NCBI GenBank assembly: GCA_902702965.1
Contig: CACRXP010001212.1
Coordinates: 57,421 to 121,420, forward strand
DNA from: Spirometra erinaceieuropaei
Taxonomy: Eukaryota > Platyhelminthes > Cestoda > Diphyllobothriidea > Diphyllobothriidae
DNA: 64,000 nucleotides
Direction: 5' to 3'
Shown here: positions 43,993 to 54,816 of the stretch, in pieces
Numbering within the stretch: the first letter of the stretch is position 1
Layout of the letters: the number at the start of each line of letters is the position of its first letter
Made by a program: the position numbers and the translations under genes
The notes under the pieces: model-generated
The model's input: only the letters and a program-made list of their open reading frames with translations
Told to the model about the DNA's origin: nothing
Databases searched by the model: none

Positions 43993-45583
43993 GTTAAAGG
44001 ATGTCATTTAATTTACACAGACTGCGCAAATCCTATCAAGGTTTCCAGATATGCTGCGCTTTTACGATCTTCATTTTCCTTTTGGTTGGACCACTTTTAA
44101 TTCTTGCGGGAATTGTAACTTGTGTAGTCGGTGCGGACAGAACGTAAATACCTCCTTTGTAACTTAATAACTTGTTTTATTTTGTTTCGTATGTTTGACA
44201 TTTGGCGAGTATTTAAATGCAGCTCGAAAACAGTAAACGTTATGAGTTCGGTGCAATTGGGAGTGGTAGCAGCTTAGTTCGTTGAGAGCTATCTTTGCGA
44301 AAAGAATCACATATATGAGTTCGTGTCGTGGACGGCCGATGGCCCTACCTAAACATAGGCGTTTCGCTGATTATATTTATGGCAGTGGGATAACCACTTC
44401 TGGCCTAGTTAAATTCACCAGCCATACATTATTTAATTCAAGGGTCGCACGTCCAATGTTCGATCCCGGATCAGTTAATAAGTAAACAACACTTTTAAAA
44501 CTTCAGCTGCATATAGTGTCTGATAGGAGTTTGCAGCATATACAAGTAGCTGCCGTAGCTAAAATACGTTAACTACAAAAACGGACTAGCTACAGAGATC
44601 GTTCTTCTCCTTCATCATCCAAGGATATTTCAGTCCTAATCAACTAGTCCGATATTGGAATCAGCGTCTGTTAATCATTCGGCAACGCCCTTGTTATCAC
44701 ACTTTTGGTCAACCTTGCATTAACTAAAATAACGAATATTCATTGGTCTGTTCTGACCAGGCTAAGCGGTTGCCGGTGTGGTCGAAGAATCCGTAATTTT
44801 AGGATACAATCAAACTCTGAATTTAATCCTGCAATAAGAGTGAGGTTAAGAACACCTCTACTGTAAAGCCTAGTACTGTTCAGTCTCCAGAAGAAAAAAA
44901 TGAAATTTCAAGTTTTTTGATGTTTAAAATGTAGCTTTTTCGAATAAACTATTTAAAGTGATCTTAATCTCCTTATAGGGCACAGATTGTTGCACTTGGC
45001 CTTATGATCATTGGCTTTTGCTTAGCGTTTGCTGTATTTGGAATCGCACGTATGATAAACAATGAGGTTTCCTTCTCAGACTCAGATTCCGGAGATAATC
45101 AACGGGTTGGTATTCCTTATTTTTCAATGTTAATTTGCGAAATGATATTTAAGTCCTTCAAACTGAAGGCCCTCATTGACTTTCCTGTTACTTGTATGCT
45201 TAGAGCGTCTGTCAGAGAGTAAATACGAATCTCCACATGGCTTGTTTGCCAAAATGTTAAAGCTACTGTCTGATTTTAGTGCAAAACAAACATAAACCAG
45301 CTCCACGTTAGATGGCTAATATATCTGAGTCATTATATGAAAGGGATAATTTGAGTGTCTGTTGTTTTTGCACCTTTGAACATTAACTACTTCCCACAGG
45401 TGACATCGCGCCAGAGTCGGACGACAAATCCGCCTCAACCGCTTTATCCGCCCCAGGAGCAAAACCGGTGTGCACAACCTTATCCCCTACAGCCCCCGTC
45501 CTACGAAGAGGCCGTAGGCATTTCACGACCATCCATAATACGTTTCAATTAACAGTCACAATCTGTGCTTTTTGACAAATAAA
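43993..45583 (+). CDS. Two-pass membrane protein with PPSY tail, three exons (unit 3)
   Basis: Exon 1: ATG 44001-44143, eight bases after a tttttttag acceptor (ends 43992), which is a candidate trans-splice site. Exon 2: 44979-45105. Exon 3: 45400-45552, TAA. The joined phases fit (phase 2, then phase 0), giving 140 aa. Donors are gtaaat and the weaker gttggt. AATAAA at 45578-45583 lies 26 nt after the stop. The protein has MSFNLHRLRKSYQGFQICCA, span 1 (FIFLLVGPLLILAGIVTCVV), span 2 (LGLMIIGFCLAFAVFGI), an acidic segment FSDSDSGDN, and a Pro/Gln-rich tail with YPPQ and PPSYEEA. PPxY motifs bind WW domains of ubiquitin ligases in other small membrane proteins; here that is inference. The same exon layout occurs at 19.4 and 55.7 kb. 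I do not recognise a named orthologue. Confidence 0.7.
45578..45583 (+). terminator. polyA signal AATAAA
   Basis: It lies 26 nt after the TAA of the three-exon gene. The equivalent position in unit 1 (9689-9694) also has AATAAA. Confidence 0.65.
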
Positions 45584-45599
45584 ATGAAGCAAGCGAGCA

Positions 45600-47580
45600 T
45601 TCAGAATGTTTTAGCGGTTGATGATGCTGTGCTTAGAAGTATTATTTTCTTATTCGCCGACCCCGTCTGATTTTTTCCAAAGCCCTGGTAATTTTCTGGT
45701 ACTTTTTTTCAAAATGTGCATGTTTTTTTCGCATAAATGCACTAACTTTGCTCCCACTGCGGCGTGTTTTGATCCCGTTCACACTGTGGGCAGGTTGCGG
45801 TTGCTTTTATTTCTCACGTGGTGGACGGCAGTCGCAAGCCAAAATATACTGGTGGACTTGTATCTGCAGGTCTTATAGTCTCATGATGTATTTCGCCAAT
45901 CAGTTACACAATCCTTATGGTCCAAGTGGGAATTTTGACGTCCTTAACCGCGGAAGCTTCTAAAACATTCAAAAAGCGCTCTCAGTTCAGCTAAAAATAC
46001 GTGTCTGTGTTTGAAGAGATTTGACTCTCATCTGTCATCTCATGCTGTCTGGTAGATGCCAACTTGTACGGCCAGAAAATTGCGACATTTGATCAGAGGA
46101 ACCACTGTAGGGTGTAAGCAACAATTTCTACGAAAATAAGCTGTTAAGCAGTGACAACTGGAGTGTGTCTAAGACCGTTCATGAGAACGCCGAGGCAGAT
46201 CTTCCGATGAACACACACGTCATTTTTTTCGAGGTTAAGAGAGAAGGCTTCTTCGAAACCACTGCATTTGAAATGCGTGGTAGTAATATCATGACTACTG
46301 GTTCACAAATTGCTCCTAAAAATACCACGAATAAAACTTCACACAACGGGTACATCAAAGGCGTATAGTAGCTGCACTAAACGGATGCGAATTTGAAGAC
46401 GAATATAGATTACACTTCGGTCAGTCTCGGAGACGGCGGTTAGCTTCCTGTTTCCGCAAAGCAGTAACACAAGCCCTGTGATTTAACCAGCAATTGTGCT
46501 GTCCCAAACCGCGGAAGCTTCCAAAACATCCACACGCGTTCTTATTTTAGCTAAAGTTAGGTTTCTCTGTTTTGAACAGATCTAACTCTCCTTTCGTTTT
46601 TGTTTTGATCTCATCCAGGTATCTGTGTCATCCTAACCCATTGACCAAAAATATGAACATACAACCGTTATCGTTAAAGTACCTACAGGTTGAACGTATT
46701 CGCTCACGGGGTGTGATCCCGGTGTAAATCATAAGTGCGTTGAGGCCAAAAATATATCAGCCAATCTGAAGTCCATCAGAACGAGGATGATTCGTTTAGT
46801 ACGAAACTACGTAGGTTTATCGAATCATGCAGATTTAACTGCGATTAAGGGGATTTACTGACTGCAGTAGATCCTTCTGATCCTGCATGCTGAATATTCC
46901 AAGAAGATATATATGTATAGTTCATTTCTTCTGTTCGATGGCAAACAGAAATTTAGGAGGATCAACTACGTGTCATTAAATGGAGCCGATATTCTCAAGA
47001 AGCCCTCAGATAGATCGCTCTCTTGTTGACCGACAGCCCCGCTTAGAGAGATGCTTTTTAAGTAAAGACATATTTAATGACATTTTGGCGACAAGAGAAC
47101 GTGGACAAGCACACGTTATGTGCTGAAAATTCTCGTGTGCTAAAAAGCCGGAATCCAAGTCAACCTTATTTAGCGGAGATCAATTATGTTACCTTGGAAT
47201 GCTCGCGTGCTCGGGAAGATTGCTCCTAGTTCGCCCAAATGGTCGTTGAAACGCTGCGCCATAGCACCTATGTACCATGCTTAATTTTTCGGTTGTGATT
47301 TTTCTCAGTCCTTTTATCTTACAGCAAAATAAGAGTTTTGTTGATTAACTAGGGCGTTTTGGAAATAAATGGATGCACAGGGTACGTACGACGACATCGT
47401 ATCTACGTCCGTCCAGCAAATATATATGCTTCGGCAAAGGGAAGTCCCACTAGCATCACAGGCTCAAGATAATGACCATACACGCGTGTTTCGCCGATAT
47501 TCTGCCGCTGCATGGGATAGCTGTGAGGTGTTCGGCTCATCAGTGGGTCCCCAGCGTCGTCCGCCTGTTATTGGTAGATA
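45600..47580. repeat. Downstream flank of unit 3, shared with 9680-11075
   Basis: It aligns over most of its length with unit 1. The frames at 45618-45963 and 47369-47581 are not conserved as protein. A class 3 hammerhead block closes it. Confidence 0.5.
47476..47547 (-). ncRNA. Hammerhead ribozyme motif, class 3
   Basis: Minus strand: stem I strand CCA, core CTGATGA, stem II GCCGA/TCGGC with a long structured loop, GAAA, palindromic stem III ACACGCGTGT, cleavage-site A, then TGG. The core is complete and canonical, and stem I has only three clear pairs. It lies upstream of, and opposite to, the PLE fragment at 47635-48720, as an inverted 5' terminal repeat would. Confidence 0.6.
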
Positions 47581-47634
47581 ATGCCATTTAAAAATGCTTG
47601 CCTTTTTTAGCTTCCCCACAAATTCACTGCGAAC

Positions 47635-48720
47635 TTGGAGTCGGAATGCCGGTCGGAGACTTAAAGAAATTGCTCCTTCGCTGCGCACTAAATGTCTAAT
47701 TTAGATTCGATGGTCAATTTTACCGCCAGATTGCCGGCATCGCGATGGAATCACCCCTAGGACCGCTAATATCTTCGAGGGAAAATTAGAGAAAACTCAG
47801 CTCTGTCCAATAATAAAGTGCCTTTATTTCTACGCTCGATATGTTGATGACATTTCCGCCACCGTGAATGGAAAGCTGGATTTAAACACCATCCTGTATA
47901 AAGTGAATCAGGATCATCCAGCGTTAACTTTCACCTTGAAAACAGAGATCAGTCATTGCCTCCGCTTTCTTGAATGCCCGATTGAACAATTAGCAGAAGT
48001 TTGAAGCATTTTGTCCCCGGTACGAAGCTGAAGTTTATTTTGCAAAGCAACATGGACAGGGCAATATACGAATTTCTACAGTTATGTCCCGCCAAGCCTG
48101 AAACGAAGCTTGGTCCGCTGCCTCACCAACCGAGCTAGGAGAATATGCACTCCAGATAGGCTTGAAAATTAACTTGTCATTATACGAAACAGTCTGAGAG
48201 AAAACGGCAACCCTCAAAAGTTTATCAACAAATGTATGGAAGAACGGCCTCAAAAATCTGATGCGCCGAAAGCTGCCAAGGAGGAATTATTTCTCACAGC
48301 GCCATTTCAAGAGGATCCGGCAAGCGCGAACTCCCACATCGTCGTTCAAACGCTGCCATTGTGCGCACGTACCCAGACGCAAAGTTAAGATTGGTTTTCA
48401 CAAGCTCTCCGATTCCCCGCCCTGAATGTAAGGATAGACTGCCTTCTCAGATCACTTCAATGTGCATCTACATCTTCGCTTGCTCTTTGTGGGCGCGTTA
48501 TATCGTTCGAAAAACTAGGCGTCTATCTACGCGGATGCGGGAGCACCATTCTATCTGGTTAAATCAAGGTGGGAAAAACCGTTGCAAGCGCAATTATGGC
48601 TCATTTGGTTGACACCAGCCACCGAGTAGACGTCAACCAGGAATTCTGGGTCATCTATAAAGTGCCGGCGAGACAGAGGCAGTGGCCGTACGGCTAGCAA
48701 CTCGGCCTTGTGCCCCCATA
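47635..48720 (+). pseudogene. PLE remnant: RT palm and GIY-YIG
   Basis: LGVGMPVGDLKKLLLRCALN, then a stop, then FRFDGQFYRQIAGIAMESPL (motif B), a small deletion, YFYARYVDDI (motif C with both Asp), LTFTLKTEISHCLRFLECPI, a stop at 48002. 48361-48612 gives RLVFTSSPIPRPECKDRLPS and YIFACSLWARYIVRKTRRLS, a decayed GIY-YIG domain; then AHLVDTSHRVDV. The N-terminal half is missing. Confidence 0.7.
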
Positions 48721-48829
48721 AAGCGATTGTACATATAGGCGCTAAGACTCCCACCCGCCATGTTGCATTATAACGCCGAAACACGAACATCTAACGAATG
48801 GAAGAGAATATGCGCATCCCGGGTTCTTG

Positions 48830-48931
48830 TTTAAAAGAAGGCTAAGGCACGATCACTGGGACGGTTCGAGTCCGAAAGTTAAGGCCAATAAATCTACCGT
48901 CCAAGTGATCGTGTCTTCGTCTTCTTTTAAA
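48830..48931. repeat. 35-nt inverted repeat (hairpin)
   Basis: 48830-48864 and 48897-48931 are near-perfect inverses (inner cacgatcactgggacgg and ccgtccaagtgatcgtg), with 32 nt between. The loop side contains ggttcgagtcc, a perfect B-box-like string. It lies at the 3' end of the PLE remnant. Confidence 0.55.
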
Positions 48932-49128
48932 CGGACATCTAATTCCAGATACCTTCCCTCTCCCTCTCCTCCTCCCTTAAATCAGACAGGACTTTAATAC
49001 GACCATTGAGCTCTGAGCGCTCCACAACCCTTTCCCCCATACTGACCATTTTTGGATGTTCATTTTTGCGATGCTGGCCATATATTATCATATATAGGCA
49101 GAATGGTATTGCCGACAAAGACAAGGGA

Positions 49129-49173
49129 GACTGGAATGGCCATTTCTGGCTTATTAGCCGTCGTCAGCCAGCC
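49129..49173 (-). ncRNA. SINE-borne hammerhead ribozyme motif
   Basis: Minus strand: GGCTGG, CTGACGA, C, GGCTAATAAGCC hairpin, A, GAAA, ATGGCCAT palindrome, T, CCAGTC. Stem I is 6 bp with one G-T pair. The core is complete. Confidence 0.6.
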
Positions 49174-49440
49174 ATACCCCAGGCCGAAGTGTGGAACACC
49201 CGAGCCTCGAACTCGCGACCTGTTGGTTTAGAAGTCAACGCCTCTACTCACCGGGCCACGAGCCCGTTGTCTTGTCGGTTTTCGATCGAGAATATACAAT
49301 GTTAGGGGGCGCTCACCGATCGTTCATACGGAACTCACTCGTTCCCTTGTGCCTTACGGGCTCTCTCTTGAGCCCAACCAGCAGCCGCACAGCGGCGCAT
49401 GATATATAAGCAGAATGGTATTGCCGACAAAGACAAGGGA

Positions 49441-49485
49441 GACCGGAATGGCCATTTCTGGCTTATTAGCCGTCGTCAGCCAGCC
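49441..49485 (-). ncRNA. SINE-borne hammerhead ribozyme motif, second copy
   Basis: Same as 49129-49173 except for the 3' stem strand CCGGTC, which still pairs with GGCTGG through two G-T pairs. Confidence 0.6.
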
Positions 49486-49619
49486 ATACCCAAGCCCGAA
49501 GTGTGGAACACCCGAGCCTCGAACTCGCGACCTGTTGGTTTAGAAGTCAACGCCTCTACAACGGAACGAGTGAGTTCCGTATGAACGATCGGTGAGTGCC
49601 CCCTAACACATTATTATAT

Positions 49620-50160
49620 ATGCCTAATGATGAATAATCAAGAGCTTACTTTTGCCAGACTTGACTTCTTTAATGGGTATCGTCGTTGAACACCAAAAAT
49701 GCTATCTGTGATCATAAATGAGGAAACCATCAGACCTCAAGTTGACACGTTGTCTGATCTGATGATAGTGATGATAGCAGTAGAAACGTGACAGGTGATT
49801 GGAGCACCTAATCTTACCCCAATGGATGTGAGTGCAAGGGCGTCAAACAGCACGGAATTGGGACTCAAGGGATTTCTTTTCAACAAGTATTAAACTCTTG
49901 TTAGAAATAGTCTAGCAGACGTTTTCGTATGCGAGAGCTCAAACGACCCTCTGGAAAATAAAGCAATCCCGATTTGGCAAAATCTGCTGCACAGTACAAT
50001 AAACGTAACAGAATCTGTGGGAGAGGAACGCACAACTAATGGAAAAGTTATTCGGGAAAGGAACCAAAGTTAACACCTCTTTACGCATCAAACCAAACCA
50101 GATTCCGTGAGCAATCCAGTCAGGCATGGTGGACGAATAGGAAACCATACAAGAACAACG
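49620..50160. other. No feature recognised
   Basis: AT-rich sequence without supported ORFs, RNA motifs or paralogues in the window. Confidence 0.4.
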
Positions 50161-50880
50161 TATAATCTGTCCCATGTCGACGGCGCGTGCATCCGAATGA
50201 CCCGACGGTCAACTGAGCACTTGTCTCACTCGGTCACCGAAGCTTTTAATCGACAAATCACACACACACGCACACACGACAGTTCGTCCGTCGCATCCGA
50301 CGATGTCCACCGTATGCTCCACAGCAAGGTGAGAGTAGGGACGGTGACTTACACGTGAATTAGTTTATAGTAAAAGTAGACTTGGCAGCATCTACAGCAT
50401 TCTTCCCTCCTCTCCCATCTAGGCCCGGTGTCAAGACAAAATCAAAAAAACTGGCGACATGGGAGGTCCCGGCCGAGGCCGCAACTTGGCGTTTCACTCC
50501 AAACCTCCTGGTTCAAACAGCAAATGACCAGGTTTTTGACCAACAACAAGGAATGGAGGCTAGCACTACCGAGGGCGCACCTCGGCGTGCAGCCACAGCC
50601 GGCACGGATCGCACGAAGTGGGAGTGCCATAGAGGCCACATTAGGAAGGAGTCTTTACAGTCTGATTGTCAGACCACCAGCCGGTCACTCCACACAAGCA
50701 CTCAACACTGGGCTGACTGCTAAGTCCAAGTTTACCGTCAGTTGGCACCCTTCCAAGCCACGGCGCGCCTTTCGAATTCGGTTTGAAATTTTCGACCTCC
50801 GACGAATTTGCCTTTTCCGAGATTTCTGCCAACTGGACGCTCTGAAAACCCATTTGGATTACGAAATTGGATAGTAACCA
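50160..50880. repeat. Interspersed repeat shared with 12745-12993, plus an open stretch
   Basis: 50290-50480 matches 12770-12960. It continues into a 148-codon frame (50428-50874, RNQKNWRHGRSRPRPQLGVS ...) that I do not recognise. It may be the body of the same retroelement, of which the copy at 12.99 kb is cut by the gap. Confidence 0.35.
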
Positions 50881-51109
50881 ACAATTACTCCATCCACACG
50901 GAACTTCAACAGGACTTTCTCTGGGACAGCCATTTTCTTTCGGAAAACTTCTCTGCCAACGGCACCGCGGGACCCTCCCTTCTCAGAACGGATAAGTCGC
51001 TTGCTGCTTGCTTCATACTGTTCGCTACTTGCTTCATATCGTTGGTCTGGTTAGATAGCTTCTCCTACATCCTTAAAAATTTGTCCAATTTATATACTTA
51101 AAAATGGGA

Positions 51110-51235
51110 ATCGAACAAGTGCCTTCGGGATGTTGCTCAAAAATTGCGCCCCAAGCAGGATTCGAACCCAGTCAAGAAGGTGACGAGCCCCGCGTCGCTA
51201 CCAATCGACCACTGACGCGCAGCAGACGGACTAAA
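51110..51235 (-). repeat. tRNA-like SINE head or pseudo-tRNA
   Basis: On the minus strand an A-box-like TGGTCGATTGG and a perfect B box GGTTCGAATCC are about 35 nt apart. The acceptor and T stems do not pair properly, so this is not a functional tRNA. It has no hammerhead and does not match the other SINE family here. Confidence 0.5.
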
Positions 51236-51339
51236 AATAATAATGTAATAAACAATGCACATTGTATAAATGAATGTAACGTCGGCTTCACCGCTCTCAA
51301 ATCCCCTGCAAAACGGGCCAGGAGTTTATTAACCATAAT

Positions 51340-51476
51340 GGATGTCAACTACAACAACGAAGATAACACACATGCGGCATGTTTCAGCCTTCTCCAGAAA
51401 GTCTTAGAGATGGAAAATGAGATAAAAGACCTAAAAATAGAGATGGAGAAGTTGAGGAAACTTCCTCGCCATTCAC
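51340..51476 (+). CDS. Possible exon with coiled-coil, cut by a gap
   Basis: From ATG 51340: MDVNYNNEDNTHAACFSLLQ, then VLEMENEIKDLKIEMEKLRK, a strong heptad pattern. The frame is lost in the N run. The frame is also open upstream to 51104, but that part crosses the tRNA-like repeat. It may be the 5' part of a retroelement ORF1 or a host exon; I cannot tell. Confidence 0.3.
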
Positions 51477-51623
51477 NNNNNNNNNNNNNNNNNNNNNNNN
51501 NNNNNNNNNNNNNNNNNNNNNNNNNNNNNNNNNNNNNNNNNNNNNNNNNNNNNNNNNNNNNNNNNNNNNNNNNNNNNNNNNNNNNNNNNNNNNNNNNNNN
51601 NNNNNNNNNNNNNNNNNNNNNNN
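51477..51623. other. Assembly gap (147 N)
   Basis: The sequence is unknown. Confidence 1.
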
Positions 51624-51639
51624 TAAATCATGCTGATGA

Positions 51640-52490
51640 CGAACTGTGCTGCCTGAAAGCAAATGTGCTGCCTTTTTTCTGAAAGAACGCCTTACAGAAC
51701 TCTGCGCCAACTTGATTGGATCGAATGCGCAACTGTTTCTTTTTCGCATCGTTTAGCAGAACGCCCCTCTAGTCTAACAAGAATAGAGCCTGGGTGTGCC
51801 GCACTAGTTTTTCATAGATTCCGGCTTGTATAACTTGTGTGCAGAACGGGACGACTAGATAGACGTATTTGGAAGGTGATTCCGTGAGGATTCTTGAATT
51901 CTTTGCTGGATATACTTGCATACAATGCTAATATTTATTAATTATTTTCATTATTGTTTCCAGATCTAGGCAGTCAAAGTTAAAAAAAAATATTTGTAGA
52001 TCAGACAGATTATATAAGAAGATCTTACTGAATAATATCTACAGGATTATTTGGACGTGGACTAGTTAGATGATCTTCTGCGTTTGGTCTTTTAAGCATT
52101 CATTTCTATTTCATTTGCTGAAATCACATATAGTTTTATCAACACTTCTTTCGAGATAATAGTTACATATTTAATAATAGTCAGTGAAACAAGGCATTAG
52201 TATATTCGATACGTGTGAGCTAAAATTGAGTAAGTTATAAGAGGCGTCTAGAAGCGAAGGCATAGGGTACCGAAAAATGTCTGAAGTTGATTATAAATAA
52301 ATTTAAATTTTTCAATAATAAAAACCTGTGTTTGCACTTTACAAAAGGATACATCTAAGACAGGGTGGCTGTTTCAAAATAATGCTAAGATGTTGTTCAA
52401 ATTATGCAATAGAAGTAATTTAAATAATAAGAATAAATGAGGGTAAAATTGAAACACAAATACGCATGGCAATATGTTCCCAAATTATGC
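51640..52490. repeat. Unit marker block, unit 4
   Basis: 51640-52060 aligns with 15640-16010 and 6360-6740, and 52060-52490 continues to align with 16010-16390. Non-coding. Confidence 0.6.
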
Positions 52491-52499
52491 GTCTTAGTA

Positions 52500-53432
52500 C
52501 ACAGGCTAACTCATAGAATGTTAAGCAAAATTTTGAATTGCGGCTTTTGTTTCGAAAAAAATTGACTTAGTAGGGTTGTGAAACTAATTATCATGCAGCG
52601 CAATTCTATAGTACATCGTTTATTTCAAGATGTCGGCTATTGAAAAATTATCTTTCCTCCTGCACGTAAAAGATATACTAGATAAAAAATGACTGGTGAA
52701 GTAGCATGAACGTTTTTACTTGATTATCGGTGCCCATAAAGATTCAATTATATTTTATGGAGAAAACATGCATAAAAATATTTATCCTATCACTCATTTG
52801 AGTGGAAAATCACGTCTTCTTCGAAATTTAAACTCGAAAGAAGTTTATGTATGTGAGATTTTTAATACCCTAAAATGGCCGTTAGCAAAACGCCATGTAT
52901 CTGCATTTACCAATATTGCATGTAAAGTCATCAATTTGACTAAACCCACTGCTTTTTCTACCGTATATAAATAAGACGATTTCCGTTCGCGGAAAGTAGT
53001 CGGCTTATATTTTGGAAACCCTGACTGCGCGTGTGACGACAGGTCGAGTACACAATTATTCAGGAATTGAAAAAGTTTTTAAAAACCGAATTTTACCCTT
53101 TTTGAGTAAAAGATCGGAAGAGAACGTAATTTTTCACCGAACGAGAATAAGAATATAAATCATTATGCAAATTATCCATGAACTAAGATTAAATATTTAA
53201 AGGCATCAAAAATCAACGAGAAAAGTGCATGCCGCTCACGTAGTCACTTCTTACAGTGTGGTTTTCGTATGCAGCCGGAAAAAAGTTTGTTTAAAAGTGA
53301 GCATCCTTAGGTAACCGAATTAATATGGATTTATAATGCAAGGTGATTAGTTTTACAATACTACTTAAGCATTCTTTTCGAAACAAAAACGCGTTTTTGA
53401 ACTTCGGTTGACACTTCCTGAGTTAGCACACC
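52500..53432. mobile_element. Palindromic MITE, unit 4 copy
   Basis: Ends: aggctaactcatagaatgtt on the left and cacttcctgagttagcacac on the right. The arms are strongly diverged compared with 33479-34474. It is orthologous in position to 16395-17352. Confidence 0.6.
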
Positions 53433-53969
53433 TACTCTTTATTTGACTTTTCCAAAACCGCGCTTTTCAAAAACGGACGCCAAACATTATGTTCAACACA
53501 GGACTTAATATCCAGGACTTTTGTTTAAACAATAAACTGCACTTTTACTTCAAATATTGCCTCCATTTTCTCCAGTGACGCTGGAATTGCTACTTTGGCC
53601 GTTTTTACAGTATAACAGACTTAAACAAATATCGCCAGCATTAGCGTGGACAAATTGCGAAATTTCCTGAAGTATCAAAAGAAAAGCTCTAAAACGAAAT
53701 GCCCACCAAAACAGTGTTGTCTTAGGTCTTCCAGAAGTGGAGAAACGACCACAGTTAATAATAAGGCATTGTCATATTTGCACTTTAACATTTCCTGACG
53801 CACGAATGATCACCTTTCATTATCGGACAATAATTTAACAAAATGAAAATAATGTTAGTCGTTTCAATTGGACTAACCATAAATGTACAAAGAAAGGTTT
53901 ACAGAATGCGTCTGCACAGTTAAACTCTCTTGGGTATCAACATGGACAATTTTCTATCGCAAATAATTC

Positions 53970-54218
53970 ATGCGAGATCATCAGGCACGAAACCAAGCTT
54001 TTGTTGTCTTGAAAATGTCTCCTGTGCCTTATGTAATGCCCTATGACATTTACAACAATGTTTTTGATAAGATTGACGTGCGTGATATCGGCAGGGATAA
54101 CATCGACTGGAAACCATATGTAGAGAGGCTGGCTGTTGTCTTAAATATCAGACTACGGTTAAAGATATTATCAGATTCGCATCCCTCTAGAGCGATATAC
54201 ACTGACATTGTTGCATAA
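53970..54218 (+). CDS. Death-domain-like ORF (82 aa), possibly an exon
   Basis: MRDHQARNQAFVVLKMSPVP, then YDIYNNVFDKIDVRDIGRDN and IDWKPYVERLAVVLNI, then SDSHPSRAIYTDIVA-stop. The spacing of IDWK, the Leu-rich helix and the SPs-x-aI-x-dI segment resembles a death domain such as that of UNC5 receptors, but it stops before the last helices. The copy at 18000-18188 conserves most of the residues yet carries a frameshift. No splice sites were convincing, so this could be a lone relic exon. Confidence 0.35.
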   Translation: MRDHQARNQAFVVLKMSPVPYVMPYDIYNNVFDKIDVRDIGRDNIDWKPYVERLAVVLNIRLRLKILSDSHPSRAIYTDIVA

Positions 54219-54682
54219 AATTATGATGTCCCATTGGCACCAAACACCTTGCTGTCGATTGTGTCTGGTAGAGTAGCCGTTCTCCGAATTTAACAGACAT
54301 TCTAACCATTAACCTTCGACAGTTCATAAAGGTTTCCATCGAATGATTGTGCTCTTCCGGAAAGTTCCTTTCACACATCATCAATAATTTGCCGCAGAGT
54401 GATCTTTATTATTTATGAAATGCCCGTTAAGGGGACAATCCTACCGCACTCACCTTCCTTTTTCTTTCGTATTCGATTTCTGATAGAAATTTCCTTCATC
54501 GCACGAAACGACACACAATGTATGTTTGTCTATGCTCGGCAGATTTTGATGCGCTAGAGCAAACCACTGTTACACAAGTTTAGTCCCATGTTGGCGAAAG
54601 CTAAAATCGGAGTTTAAATAAATTGTTCTTCAGTAAGTGGCTTTCTGGCCATCAAATATCTTCAATGAACAGAAAACATAAT

Positions 54683-54816
54683 TCAGCAAATATTCCCATG
54701 TTACGATTGAAAAGTCAAATTGGCGAACCCGTGTTTTCAGTAACTCTTCGTCAGGCCAAAACGGTTACAAAGAAGTTTAAGTTACGTGAATAACATGACT
54801 TATAAATGATTCAGGG
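54683..54816 (-). mobile_element. Solo class 2 PLE terminal repeat, 134 bp, with target duplication
   Basis: The 7-bp ACATAAT flanks it (54676-54682 and 54817-54823). The sister unit has the empty site acattat at 18639-18645 in otherwise matching sequence. The insert equals the right end of the inner PLE (tattcccatgttac, the hammerhead, and gacttataaatgattc). It therefore transposed as a terminal-repeat-only copy after the unit 2 / unit 4 split. Confidence 0.75.
54720..54749 (-). ncRNA. Hammerhead ribozyme motif, class 2
   Basis: Minus strand: stem I TTGGC pairs perfectly with GCCAA. Core CTGACGA, short stem II AG/CT with loop AGTTA, GAAA, stem III ACACGGGT (one palindrome mismatch), T, cleavage-site C. 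It has the best stem I of the class 2 copies. The 3' arm of the motif reaches 54720. Confidence 0.65.

Larger units (their letters stand above)
49080..49612 (-). mobile_element. SINE dimer: one full copy and one rearranged copy
   Basis: 49085-49405 is a full minus-strand SINE (B-box-like gcgagttcgaggctc, A-box-like cccggtgagtagaggcg on the minus strand). 49406-49558 repeats the 3' two thirds. It then joins an inverted leader piece (49559-49606, acggaacgagtgagttccgt). The arrangement is head-to-tail plus a fold-back, like the palindrome at 35140. Confidence 0.7.

Noticed and set aside
50428..50874. 148-aa open frame after a repeat
   Set aside because: No recognisable domain, and it continues a retroelement-like repeat; not called as a gene.
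51110..51235. Possible functional tRNA gene on the minus strand
   Set aside because: A and B boxes are good, but the acceptor and T stems do not pair; more likely a SINE head.
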